NCBI GenBank assembly: GCA_949299435.1
Contig: CASGAK010000013.1
Coordinates: 1 to 5,613, forward strand
Length of the DNA: 5,613 nucleotides
Source of the DNA: an uncultured bacterium
Lineage (GTDB): Bacteria > Cyanobacteriota > Vampirovibrionia > Gastranaerophilales > Gastranaerophilaceae
Reading direction: 5' to 3'
In this document: piece after piece, positions 1 to 5,259 of the stretch
How the letters are laid out: each line of letters starts with the position of its first letter
How positions within the stretch are numbered: the first letter of the stretch is position 1
Notes under the pieces: generated by a model
Told to the model about the DNA's origin: nothing
The model's input: the letters and a program-made list of their open reading frames with translations, nothing else
Database searches by the model: none
Made by a program: the position numbers and the translations under genes

Positions 1-52
1 ATCAAATCAATTATCAGGGCTCTTTAAATTTTAAAATTACTTTCTGACTTTT

Positions 53-63
53 TATGCTAGAAT
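53..63 (+). promoter_or_regulatory. Extended -10 promoter of the Nudix/HAD pair
   Basis: The sequence TATGCTAGAAT contains a TGn extension (55-57) directly before the -10 hexamer TAGAAT (58-63). No good -35 hexamer sits 16-18 nt upstream, which is typical when an extended -10 compensates. Transcription would start near 70, giving a very short leader that holds little more than the ribosome binding site AGAGGG at 71-76. Predicted by eye only. Confidence 0.5.
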
Positions 64-81
64 GAAAAAAAGAGGGTTAGT

Positions 82-615
82 ATGGATTTGATTGAAAAAA
101 CTTTAACTAGTGATGTGGTCTACGATGGTAAAATTATCACTGTCTATAACGACAAAGTGGAACTTATGACAGGAAAGACTTCCTATCGCGAAGTAGTAGA
201 GCATTCTGGCGGAGTTGTAATTCTTGCAATTCGCAAAAAAGAAGGGATTGAAAAAATCTTAATGGTAAAACAATTCAGATACCCGCTGAAACAGGGTTTA
301 TTAGAGCTTCCTGCGGGTAAGCTGGAAAAAGGTGAAGATCCTTTCGAAGCTGCTAAACGTGAATTGACCGAAGAAACAGGTTATATCGCTAAAAATTGGG
401 AAGATTTGGGATATATTTTCACTTCACCGGGCTATAGCGATGAAAAATTATATCTGTACAAAGCAACCGATTTGGAATTTGTCGGGGAATGTCCTGATGA
501 GGGTGAATTTTTAATCGAGTACCAATTCAGCAAAGATGAATTGATAAAAATGGTTAAATCAGGCGAAATCACCGATGCAAAAACAATCTGTGCAATTATG
601 AAAGGGTTAAATTAA
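82..615 (+). CDS. Nudix hydrolase, ADP-ribose pyrophosphatase type
   Basis: A 177-residue cytosolic Nudix hydrolase that probably cleaves ADP-ribose to AMP and ribose 5-phosphate. The complete Nudix box GX5EX7REUXEEXGU spans residues 79-101: G79, E85, then RELTEETGY at 93-101, with the E94/E97/E98 metal-binding glutamates all present. The preceding QFRYPLKQGLLELPAG stretch and a proline (P116, in TSPGYSDE) about 15 residues after the box are hallmarks of the ADP-ribose pyrophosphatase subfamily (NudF/YqkG-like). Length fits that family. The ATG at 82 is supported by AGAGGG five bases upstream. The stop codon overlaps the start of the HAD phosphatase gene by 3 nt, so the two are almost certainly co-transcribed. 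The family is secure. The exact substrate is inferred, and another nucleotide sugar is possible. Confidence 0.9.
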   Translation: MDLIEKTLTSDVVYDGKIITVYNDKVELMTGKTSYREVVEHSGGVVILAIRKKEGIEKILMVKQFRYPLKQGLLELPAGKLEKGEDPFEAAKRELTEETGYIAKNWEDLGYIFTSPGYSDEKLYLYKATDLEFVGECPDEGEFLIEYQFSKDELIKMVKSGEITDAKTICAIMKGLN

Positions 616-1415
616 TGATTAAAATGGTTGCGACAGACATCGACGGTACTCTTTTAAAATGGAGTTTTGACTATACCCCTGAGGTTAAGGCAACCATTAA
701 AAAACTCCAAAAAAAAGGGATAAAAGTTGTGCTTGTTACAGGCAGAATGCATTGTGCAGCTTTAGGAATAGCAAAAGAGCTTGGAATTACTGAGCCGATT
801 GTATCTTACCAAGGGGGTATGATTAAAGAATTTTATAAATGCGATGATGTTCTAATGCGTTGTGATATGGATTCTGAAAAAGCCATTGAAATTATCGACT
901 GGGCTCATCGTAATGATGTCCATATTAATCTTTATATGGACGACATATTATATGTGGAAAAGGATTCCGATACAATAAGAAAATATACTGATGCAAGATT
1001 TATTGATTATCACGTCTGCAAATTCGACAAGTTGAAAATTAAAAACGTTAATAAAATTCTTGCAATCGACTTTAACGATGCTGACAGAGTTACAGGCTGG
1101 GTAAGAGATTTGAGTAAATTATACCCCGATTTATACATAATCAAATCAACACCGTATTTTTGCGAAATAGCAAGCAAAAATGCTACAAAGGGTTCGGCTG
1201 TAGAATTTTTAGCGAACAAATGGGGAATTAAACAAAATGAAATTCTTGCAATAGGCGATCAGGACAACGATATTGAATTACTCAAAGCTGGAGGTATTAA
1301 AGTTGCTATGGGCAATTCAACAGACGATTTGAGAGCCTGTGCTGACTACATTACAGATACCGTCGACAACAACGGCTGGGTAAAAGCAGTTGAAAAATTT
1401 TGCTTCGATTGCTGA
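615..1415 (+). CDS. Cof-type HAD-superfamily phosphatase
   Basis: A 266-residue member of the Cof/type IIB HAD hydrolases, which dephosphorylate sugar phosphates, FMN or similar small phosphometabolites in the cytosol. All four HAD motifs are visible: DIDGT at 8-12, with nucleophile D8 and acid/base D10; the motif II threonine T42 in VTGR; K192 in TKGSAV; and the acidic motif GDQDND at 214-219. The region from about 85 to 185 is the C2-type cap domain inserted between motifs II and III. The ATG at 615 overlaps the upstream stop codon (TAATG), with AAAGGG about ten bases before it, indicating translational coupling to the Nudix gene. The C-terminus is slightly cysteine-rich (FCFDC). The gene stops 2 bp before the convergent stop of the exported-protein gene. 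Substrates cannot be read from the sequence because Cof proteins are promiscuous. Confidence 0.9.
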   Translation: MIKMVATDIDGTLLKWSFDYTPEVKATIKKLQKKGIKVVLVTGRMHCAALGIAKELGITEPIVSYQGGMIKEFYKCDDVLMRCDMDSEKAIEIIDWAHRNDVHINLYMDDILYVEKDSDTIRKYTDARFIDYHVCKFDKLKIKNVNKILAIDFNDADRVTGWVRDLSKLYPDLYIIKSTPYFCEIASKNATKGSAVEFLANKWGIKQNEILAIGDQDNDIELLKAGGIKVAMGNSTDDLRACADYITDTVDNNGWVKAVEKFCFDC

Positions 1416-1417
1416 TA

Positions 1418-1780
1418 TTATTTCAAAAGCCTTGTTAAATCCTTGTTTTTAATATAATAATTTTCTGCCCATTTATCAAAGCATTCATCAGCTATTTTTT
1501 TCTGATTTGAAGCTAATTTTTCTATTGGATACTTTGAAACACAAGCCCAAGTTTGATTTTCTAATTCAGCTCTATTAACTCTTGTTTTCATCGCTTTTAT
1601 ATATCTTGTAACTTTAGCCTGTTCAATACCGCTCATCAAAAGGCTTTGTTCCAAAGAGTAGAACATGCCTCCTTCAAATCCGTCATAAAAAACTTTTTTA
1701 AAATTTGCATCGTAATTTTCAGCAAACCCGACACCCGCAGAAAAAATAAATACTATAAACAAAACCAAAATCTTTTTCAT
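1418..1780 (-). CDS. Small exported protein of unknown function
   Basis: I do not recognise this 120-residue protein. It begins with a clear Sec signal peptide: MKK, a hydrophobic core over residues 4-15, then GVGFA followed by ENYD, with probable cleavage after A20. The mature part is about 100 residues, polar and probably helical, with only two cysteines (C80 and C100) that could form a disulfide. There is no lipobox. Two adjacent ATG codons are possible starts. The second, at 1780, lies 6 nt from the GAGG core of AGAGGTG (1785-1791). The first, at 1783, leaves only 3 nt, so I prefer 1780. In either case the start overlaps the ispF stop, so translation is probably coupled to ispF. The gene is convergent with the HAD gene, with 2 bp between the stops and no visible terminator hairpin. 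Periplasmic or extracellular location is inferred. Confidence 0.75.
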   Translation of the reverse strand: MKKILVLFIVFIFSAGVGFAENYDANFKKVFYDGFEGGMFYSLEQSLLMSGIEQAKVTRYIKAMKTRVNRAELENQTWACVSKYPIEKLASNQKKIADECFDKWAENYYIKNKDLTRLLK

Positions 1781-2265
1781 CATTCACCTCTTAGCTTTTT
1801 TAATAATACCACAGCATGTGCTTCAATTGCAAGTTTTTGACCCACAGCGTCCATTTTTTCATTAGTTTTTGCCTTGATGCTGATATTATGCTGTCCTATT
1901 TTGAGTACCTTATCAAGAGCTTCTCTCATTTTTGGAATATAAGGCATCATTTTCGGCTCTTGGGCAATTATATTACTGTCTATATTTACTATTCCGTATC
2001 CGATTTCTTGAATCTTTTCATAAACCCGACTTAAAAGCAGTGTGCTATCTATATCTTTATACTTTTTATCAGTATCGGGAAAAAGTGTGCCGATATCACT
2101 CATAGCAGCAGCACCAAGCATTCCGTCAATTATTGCATGGATAAGCACGTCCGCGTCTGAATGCCCCATAAGCCCCTTTTCGTGAGTGATTTTTACCCCG
2201 CCTATTATTAAATCCCTTCCCTCACAAAGCGTATGAATATCATATCCTAAACCAATTCTATACAT
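1780..2265 (-). CDS. ispF: 2-C-methyl-D-erythritol 2,4-cyclodiphosphate synthase
   Basis: IspF converts CDP-methylerythritol 2-phosphate to the cyclodiphosphate and CMP, the fifth step of the MEP isoprenoid pathway, as a cytosolic zinc-dependent homotrimer. Numbered from the ATG at 2265 (161 residues, normal length), the zinc ligands D9, H11 and H43 are present, as are the HSDAD loop (35-39), SDIGTLFPDTD (with D57) and KTNEK around 133-137. The family's usual C-terminal GRGEG stretch is replaced here by GQKLA (142-146). A longer reading starting at TTG 2271 is possible, but GGAG at 2273-2276 lies 7 nt from the ATG at 2265 and only 1 nt from the TTG, so 2265 is the better start. The stop overlaps the start of the downstream exported-protein gene. 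Its own extended -10 promoter lies just upstream. Confidence 0.95.
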   Translation of the reverse strand: MYRIGLGYDIHTLCEGRDLIIGGVKITHEKGLMGHSDADVLIHAIIDGMLGAAAMSDIGTLFPDTDKKYKDIDSTLLLSRVYEKIQEIGYGIVNIDSNIIAQEPKMMPYIPKMREALDKVLKIGQHNISIKAKTNEKMDAVGQKLAIEAHAVVLLKKLRGE

Positions 2266-2272
2266 AATCAAT

Positions 2273-2276
2273 CTCC
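2273..2276 (-). promoter_or_regulatory. Ribosome binding site that fixes the ispF start
   Basis: GGAG on the minus strand lies 7 nt before the ATG at 2265. The alternative TTG start at 2271 would leave a 1-nt gap, which is too short for initiation. The annotation starting at TTG is therefore two codons too long. Confidence 0.75.
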
Positions 2277-2288
2277 ATATTCGTATGA

Positions 2289-2297
2289 ATTATAGCA
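2289..2297 (-). promoter_or_regulatory. Extended -10 promoter of ispF
   Basis: On the minus strand this reads TGCTATAAT, a perfect TGn extension plus the consensus -10 hexamer. The -35 region is poor. The predicted start near 2282 gives a leader of about 16 nt containing the GGAG ribosome binding site. The promoter sits within 10 bp of the stop codon of the small HTH gene, so ispF and the exported-protein gene can be expressed independently of it. Confidence 0.55.
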
Positions 2298-2302
2298 TAT
2301 TA

Positions 2303-2467
2303 TTAGTTTAAATTCATTCTTTTTATTTTATTTACATGGGATTTTACGGTATGCAAGCTGATGTGCATTATTCTTGCTATTTCGTCCAGCTCGTAATTCT
2401 TTCTCAAAAGTTCACAAACCCTTGCTTCGCGGTCATTAAAACCATATTTATTTCTTTTGAAATTCAT
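2303..2467 (-). CDS. Stand-alone LuxR/GerE-type HTH protein, 54 aa
   Basis: A 54-residue protein that is almost entirely one LuxR/GerE DNA-binding domain. Residues 10-50 follow the family pattern: FNDREARVCELL for helix 1, LDEIARIM for helix 2, then ISLHTVKSHVNKIKR covering the turn and recognition helix (conserved I36, S37, T40, V41, K42, H44 and V45). There is no receiver or ligand-binding domain. Stops TAA and TAG lie in frame immediately upstream, so it is not the end of a longer open response-regulator gene. The ATG at 2467 is the only plausible start. The ribosome binding site is weak (AGAAAG about 11 nt upstream). It lies between bioB and ispF on the same strand. Being single-domain like Bacillus GerE (which is somewhat longer), it probably acts as a dimeric transcription factor. 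A decayed remnant of a larger regulator remains possible. Confidence 0.72.
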   Translation of the reverse strand: MNFKRNKYGFNDREARVCELLRKNYELDEIARIMHISLHTVKSHVNKIKRMNLN

Positions 2468-2520
2468 TTAAAATTTTGCTTTCTAAAATTCTTCTTATTT
2501 TAACGGAATTAAACAGTAAA

Positions 2521-2526
2521 ATTATA
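2521..2526 (-). promoter_or_regulatory. Possible -10 box for the small HTH gene
   Basis: A minus-strand TATAAT lies about 55 nt upstream of the ATG at 2467. No convincing -35 hexamer is visible 16-18 nt upstream, and the whole interval 2468-2570 is very AT-rich, so chance matches are likely. If real, transcription would start near 2514. Confidence 0.3.
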
Positions 2527-2547
2527 TATTTAATATAATCAAATTAA

Positions 2548-2567
2548 TACTAGTCAGATGACTAATA
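2548..2567. repeat. Short dyad between bioB and the HTH gene
   Basis: TAGTC (2551-2555) and GACTA (2560-2564) form a perfect 5-bp inverted repeat around a 4-base loop, AGAT. Two further pairs form outside it after one mismatch. It begins 3 bp beyond the bioB stop. On the minus strand it could be a weak terminator hairpin for bioB, though the stem is AT-rich and followed only by a broken T-run. Alternatively it could be a protein-binding site about 40 bp upstream of the predicted start of the HTH gene transcript. Confidence 0.4.
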
Positions 2568-2570
2568 AAA

Positions 2571-3497
2571 CTATAATTTTAAAATTTTTTTATTTAATTT
2601 TTTTACCAGTGCAATATCTTCATCAGGAGATTTTCCCGTTGTTGTGAGATAATTGCCTGTTAAAATTCCTTCTACACAAGACTTTAAAGCCTTAATTTGA
2701 TTTTCTTCACTCAGCCGCATTCTGCCGCCACAAAAACGTAATATTGAATTCGGGTTTGCTATTTTGAAAATGGCGAGTGTTCTTAAAATATTTTCTTCAT
2801 CAATTTTATCGAAATAATTTTCAAAAGGTGTTTGAGGTATTGGCATAAGTATATTAATAGGAATTGAATCCGGTTGAATTTCAGCTAATTCTAATGCCAT
2901 TTCTACACGCTGATCAACACTTTCACCCATTCCCAAAATTACCCCGCAGCACAATTCCATGCCATATTTTTTAACAAGTTTACAAGTGTTTAAACGGTCT
3001 TCCCAAGTGTGGGTTGTACAAACTTGAGGATAATAAGATTTACTTGTGTTTATATTATGATGAAATCGTTTTAGTCCGCATTTTGAAAGTTTTTCCGCTT
3101 GTTCTTCGGTCAAAATCCCTATTGAGGCACAACTTCTTATCCCGTCAATTTTATTTATTTCTTTTATTAAGTCAATAATTCCCTCAACATCACTTTCATC
3201 TGGAGATTTTCCTGAAGTCACAACGGCAAATCTTGATACATGATGCTCTTTTGCCTCTAATGCAGCTTTTTTTACCGTTTCTTTATCTACAAGCGGATAG
3301 CATTCTATATCTGTTCTATAATGAGAGCTTTGTGCACAATATTTACAATTTTGAGAACATTTGCCGTTTCTTGCATTCACCAAAGAACAAAATTCAATAT
3401 CATCTTTCAAATATTTTGATGACAGCTCCAAAAGTATATCCAAATCCATATCATACAATTCCAGCAATTCTTCTTTTGTAAGATTAATTCTCTCCAT
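2571..3497 (-). CDS. bioB: Biotin synthase, anaerobe-type variant
   Basis: BioB is a radical SAM enzyme that inserts sulfur into dethiobiotin, the last step of biotin synthesis. At 308 residues it is slightly shorter than the E. coli enzyme. The radical SAM cluster motif CX3CX2C is at C47, C51 and C54, followed by AQSSHY. Other family stretches are HHNINTS (146-152), the glycine-rich GVILGMGE (185-192), INILMPIPQTP (214-224) and R254 in LRFCGGR. Aligned without gaps from the CX3CX2C motif, the residue equivalent to E. coli ligand C97 is A91, while C128 and C188 correspond to C123 and C183. Extra cysteines occur at C37, C184 and C256. This suggests a different auxiliary sulfur-donor cluster from the classical [2Fe-2S]. 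The start is supported by AGGCGG 4 nt before the ATG. No other biotin genes and no recognisable BirA operator are in the window. Confidence 0.93.
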   Translation of the reverse strand: MERINLTKEELLELYDMDLDILLELSSKYLKDDIEFCSLVNARNGKCSQNCKYCAQSSHYRTDIECYPLVDKETVKKAALEAKEHHVSRFAVVTSGKSPDESDVEGIIDLIKEINKIDGIRSCASIGILTEEQAEKLSKCGLKRFHHNINTSKSYYPQVCTTHTWEDRLNTCKLVKKYGMELCCGVILGMGESVDQRVEMALELAEIQPDSIPINILMPIPQTPFENYFDKIDEENILRTLAIFKIANPNSILRFCGGRMRLSEENQIKALKSCVEGILTGNYLTTTGKSPDEDIALVKKLNKKILKL

Positions 3498-3525
3498 TTT
3501 TCCGCCTTTTTTATCGTTTTGGTAA

Positions 3526-3554
3526 TTGACCGCATATACATTATATGATAAAAT
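3526..3554 (+). promoter_or_regulatory. Promoter of the zinc-ribbon/PH gene
   Basis: TTGACC (3526-3531) and TAAAAT (3549-3554) are separated by exactly 17 bp, and TGA directly before the -10 box forms an extended -10 (TATGATAAAAT). The start site would lie near 3561, followed by AGGG at 3567-3570, 7 nt before the ATG. This is the best sigma-70-type promoter in the window. Confidence 0.65.
3540..3545 (-). promoter_or_regulatory. Possible -10 box of bioB
   Basis: A minus-strand TATAAT lies 42 bp upstream of the bioB ATG. The -35 position is a run of T with little consensus, and there is no TGn extension. It sits inside the spacer of the opposite-strand promoter, so the two promoters would compete for polymerase. 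Confidence 0.4.
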
Positions 3555-3577
3555 AATCTAAAAAAAAGGGATTAATT

Positions 3578-4234
3578 ATGTTTTGTCCAAATTGCGGAAA
3601 AAAAGTTAACGATTTTGATAATTTCTGTAAATTCTGCGGTCATGATTTAAGAGATGATACCGAAATTTCAGATGAACAAAATTATGAGGATAACTACAAA
3701 TCTTCAAAAATATCCGTATACCAAGATACAGATGTCATTACAGATGTAGAAAATACTAAAGATACTGAGGAATCAGTCCAAGATGACGAAAATGAAATAG
3801 TCGTTTATGAAATTAAAAAACATTGTATGGCTCTTTTTTGGCCAATCGTATTTTCACCTGTTTTTGTAGCTTATTTTTGGATTTTTTACGTAAATATCCC
3901 GACTTTTTGGGGATTTATAATTGCTCTTTTAGTGCTTATGCCTATAATATATCCGATTTTAAGATACTATTCAGACAGAGCAGTAATTACAACATCAAGT
4001 TTGCACATTAGACAAGGTGCTTTTGATGTGGAAGAAATAACTGTTCCTTTAAATAAAATTCATCTTGTAAGGCTTAGAAGAAGTTATTTGGGAAGACTTG
4101 CAGATTACGGACATCTGATTATTGAAAAAGAAAATTCCGACAAGGAAATTTCTTACAGATACATACAAAACCCTGATGATGTACAATTTATTTTGGCAAA
4201 TTCCAAGGCTTATATTACCGAATATTTAAAATAA
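3578..4234 (+). CDS. Zinc-ribbon membrane protein with bacterial PH domain
   Basis: A 218-residue protein with three parts. Residues 1-22 form a zinc ribbon with two CX2C pairs (C3/C6 and C17/C20). Residues about 26-78 are a strongly acidic, probably disordered linker. Two transmembrane helices (about 84-104 and 108-128) make a hairpin and lead into residues 130-216, which match the bacterial PH domain of YdbS-like (DUF304/bPH_2) proteins, including SDRAVITTSSLHIRQG and VPLNKIHLVRLRRSYLGRL. With two helices, ribbon and PH domain would lie on the same, presumably cytoplasmic, side. The family's function is not well defined, and roles in membrane-associated complexes are only inferred. The gene has its own promoter, diverges from bioB and overlaps the permease gene tail-to-tail by 9 bp. 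The start has AGGG 7 nt upstream. The architecture is confident, the function unknown. Confidence 0.85.
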   Translation: MFCPNCGKKVNDFDNFCKFCGHDLRDDTEISDEQNYEDNYKSSKISVYQDTDVITDVENTKDTEESVQDDENEIVVYEIKKHCMALFWPIVFSPVFVAYFWIFYVNIPTFWGFIIALLVLMPIIYPILRYYSDRAVITTSSLHIRQGAFDVEEITVPLNKIHLVRLRRSYLGRLADYGHLIIEKENSDKEISYRYIQNPDDVQFILANSKAYITEYLK

Positions 4235-5209
4235 TATCCAATTCATAAAATATCCGACGATTATAAAAGAAACAAAAAGGTAACTTGCAAAAATTCCGAG
4301 CATTTTCCAGCTGAGGACTTTATGAAGCATAATCATTTCGGGTAAAGATATAGCGGTTATACTCATAAGCATTACGAGCGTTGTACCTATAGGAACTCCT
4401 TTAATCAAAAGCACCTGTACAATCGGTAATACACTATTGTGATTTGCATATATCGGAATACCGGCAAATGCAGCCACTATTACTGCAAATGGGTTAGATT
4501 CTCCCAAATATTTTACAAATAATTCCTGCGGAATATACCCATGCATGAACGCACCCACAATTAAGCCAAGCAAAATATACAGTGAAATTTCTTTTAATGT
4601 ATTTAATGAATAATCATTAGCATATTTTACGATTGATTTTACTCTATCATTTTGACTGCAACTGCAGCAACTGCCATGACAATGACTATGTTGATTTTCA
4701 CAATCATTTCTAATTAATTTGAATTTCTGCAATTCCAATCTGTCACATAAATATCCGCCTAAAATAGAAATTATAATTCCACATATTATATATGCACATG
4801 CAGCGGCTACACCAGCATTTGGAGTAATCAATAAAAGCACTGCGGCAACTTCACTAATTAATGGTGACGCTATTAAAAAAGTCATTGCCATACCAAAAGG
4901 TACACCAGCTGACATAAATCCGATAAACAAAGGTATTGATGAACAAGAACAAAATGGGGTAATTACTCCAAGTATAACCGCCAATGCATATCCGATAATT
5001 GATCTTTTTCCTGATAAATATTCCTTAATTTTATGAGGATCAAGCTGAGAACGAAACAGTGAAACGACAAACAGCATTATATATATCAGCAAAAATATTT
5101 TTATTGTATCTTCAATAAAAAAACTGACAGCTCCTCCGAGTTTTGAATTTAGGTCAATTCCCATCATAGATGTTAAAATATTTGCGAAATCAGTTAGAAA
5201 TTCAAACAT
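4226..5209 (-). CDS. ArsP/DUF318-family permease with His/Cys-rich loop
   Basis: A 327-residue inner-membrane permease of the ArsP/DUF318 family. Characterised ArsP proteins export trivalent organoarsenicals, while other members are uncharacterised. About eight hydrophobic segments are visible (roughly 36-53, 70-90, 98-125, 130-154, 207-222, 240-262, 268-290 and 303-325). Family signatures are TPFCSCSSIPLFIGF (84-98, with C87 and C89), GIPIYANHNSVLP (250-262) and ISLPEMIMLHKVLSWK (287-302). Between the two halves lies a hydrophilic loop with C170, H174, H176, C177, H178, C181, C182 and C184, a likely metal-binding patch. It is the second gene of an operon, 50 nt after the ArsR-type regulator. 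AAAGGA lies 11 nt before the ATG, a long spacing. The substrate is inferred from context: an arsenical, or another soft metal or metalloid. Confidence 0.85.
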   Translation of the reverse strand: MFEFLTDFANILTSMMGIDLNSKLGGAVSFFIEDTIKIFLLIYIMLFVVSLFRSQLDPHKIKEYLSGKRSIIGYALAVILGVITPFCSCSSIPLFIGFMSAGVPFGMAMTFLIASPLISEVAAVLLLITPNAGVAAACAYIICGIIISILGGYLCDRLELQKFKLIRNDCENQHSHCHGSCCSCSQNDRVKSIVKYANDYSLNTLKEISLYILLGLIVGAFMHGYIPQELFVKYLGESNPFAVIVAAFAGIPIYANHNSVLPIVQVLLIKGVPIGTTLVMLMSITAISLPEMIMLHKVLSWKMLGIFASYLFVSFIIVGYFMNWILF

Positions 5210-5259
5210 ATAATATATAATCCTTTCTAAAAATTTTACCTGAATTTTTACATTTATAA

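Noticed and set aside
1..52. End of an upstream gene or a terminator at the left edge
   Set aside because: The stretch is AT-rich with no convincing reading frame or stable hairpin; only the promoter region before the Nudix gene is supportable.
1010..1219. 69-codon minus-strand ORF opposite the HAD gene
   Set aside because: It overlaps conserved HAD sequence and has no supporting signals.
1413..1445. Bidirectional terminator between the HAD and exported-protein genes
   Set aside because: The 2-bp gap and flanking sequence hold no GC-rich stem followed by a T-run.
1646..2034. Plus-strand ORFs of 64 and 72 codons opposite the exported-protein gene and ispF
   Set aside because: Their composition is that of reverse-complemented coding sequence, with no ribosome binding site. 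IspF on the other strand is certain.
3233..3481. 82-codon plus-strand ORF opposite bioB
   Set aside because: It lies entirely within the conserved radical SAM region of bioB on the opposite strand and resembles no family.
3498..3577. BirA (biotin repressor) operator upstream of bioB
   Set aside because: No TTGTAAAC/GTTTACAA-type long inverted repeat is present in this interval.
3823..4011. 62-codon plus-strand ORF in another frame of the zinc-ribbon/PH gene
   Set aside because: It overlaps the transmembrane hairpin coding region, and its hydrophobicity is a frame-shifted echo of it.
4719..5036. 105-codon plus-strand ORF opposite the permease gene
   Set aside because: It is antisense to conserved permease motifs, has no ribosome binding site or recognisable domain, and is explained as a shadow of the real gene.
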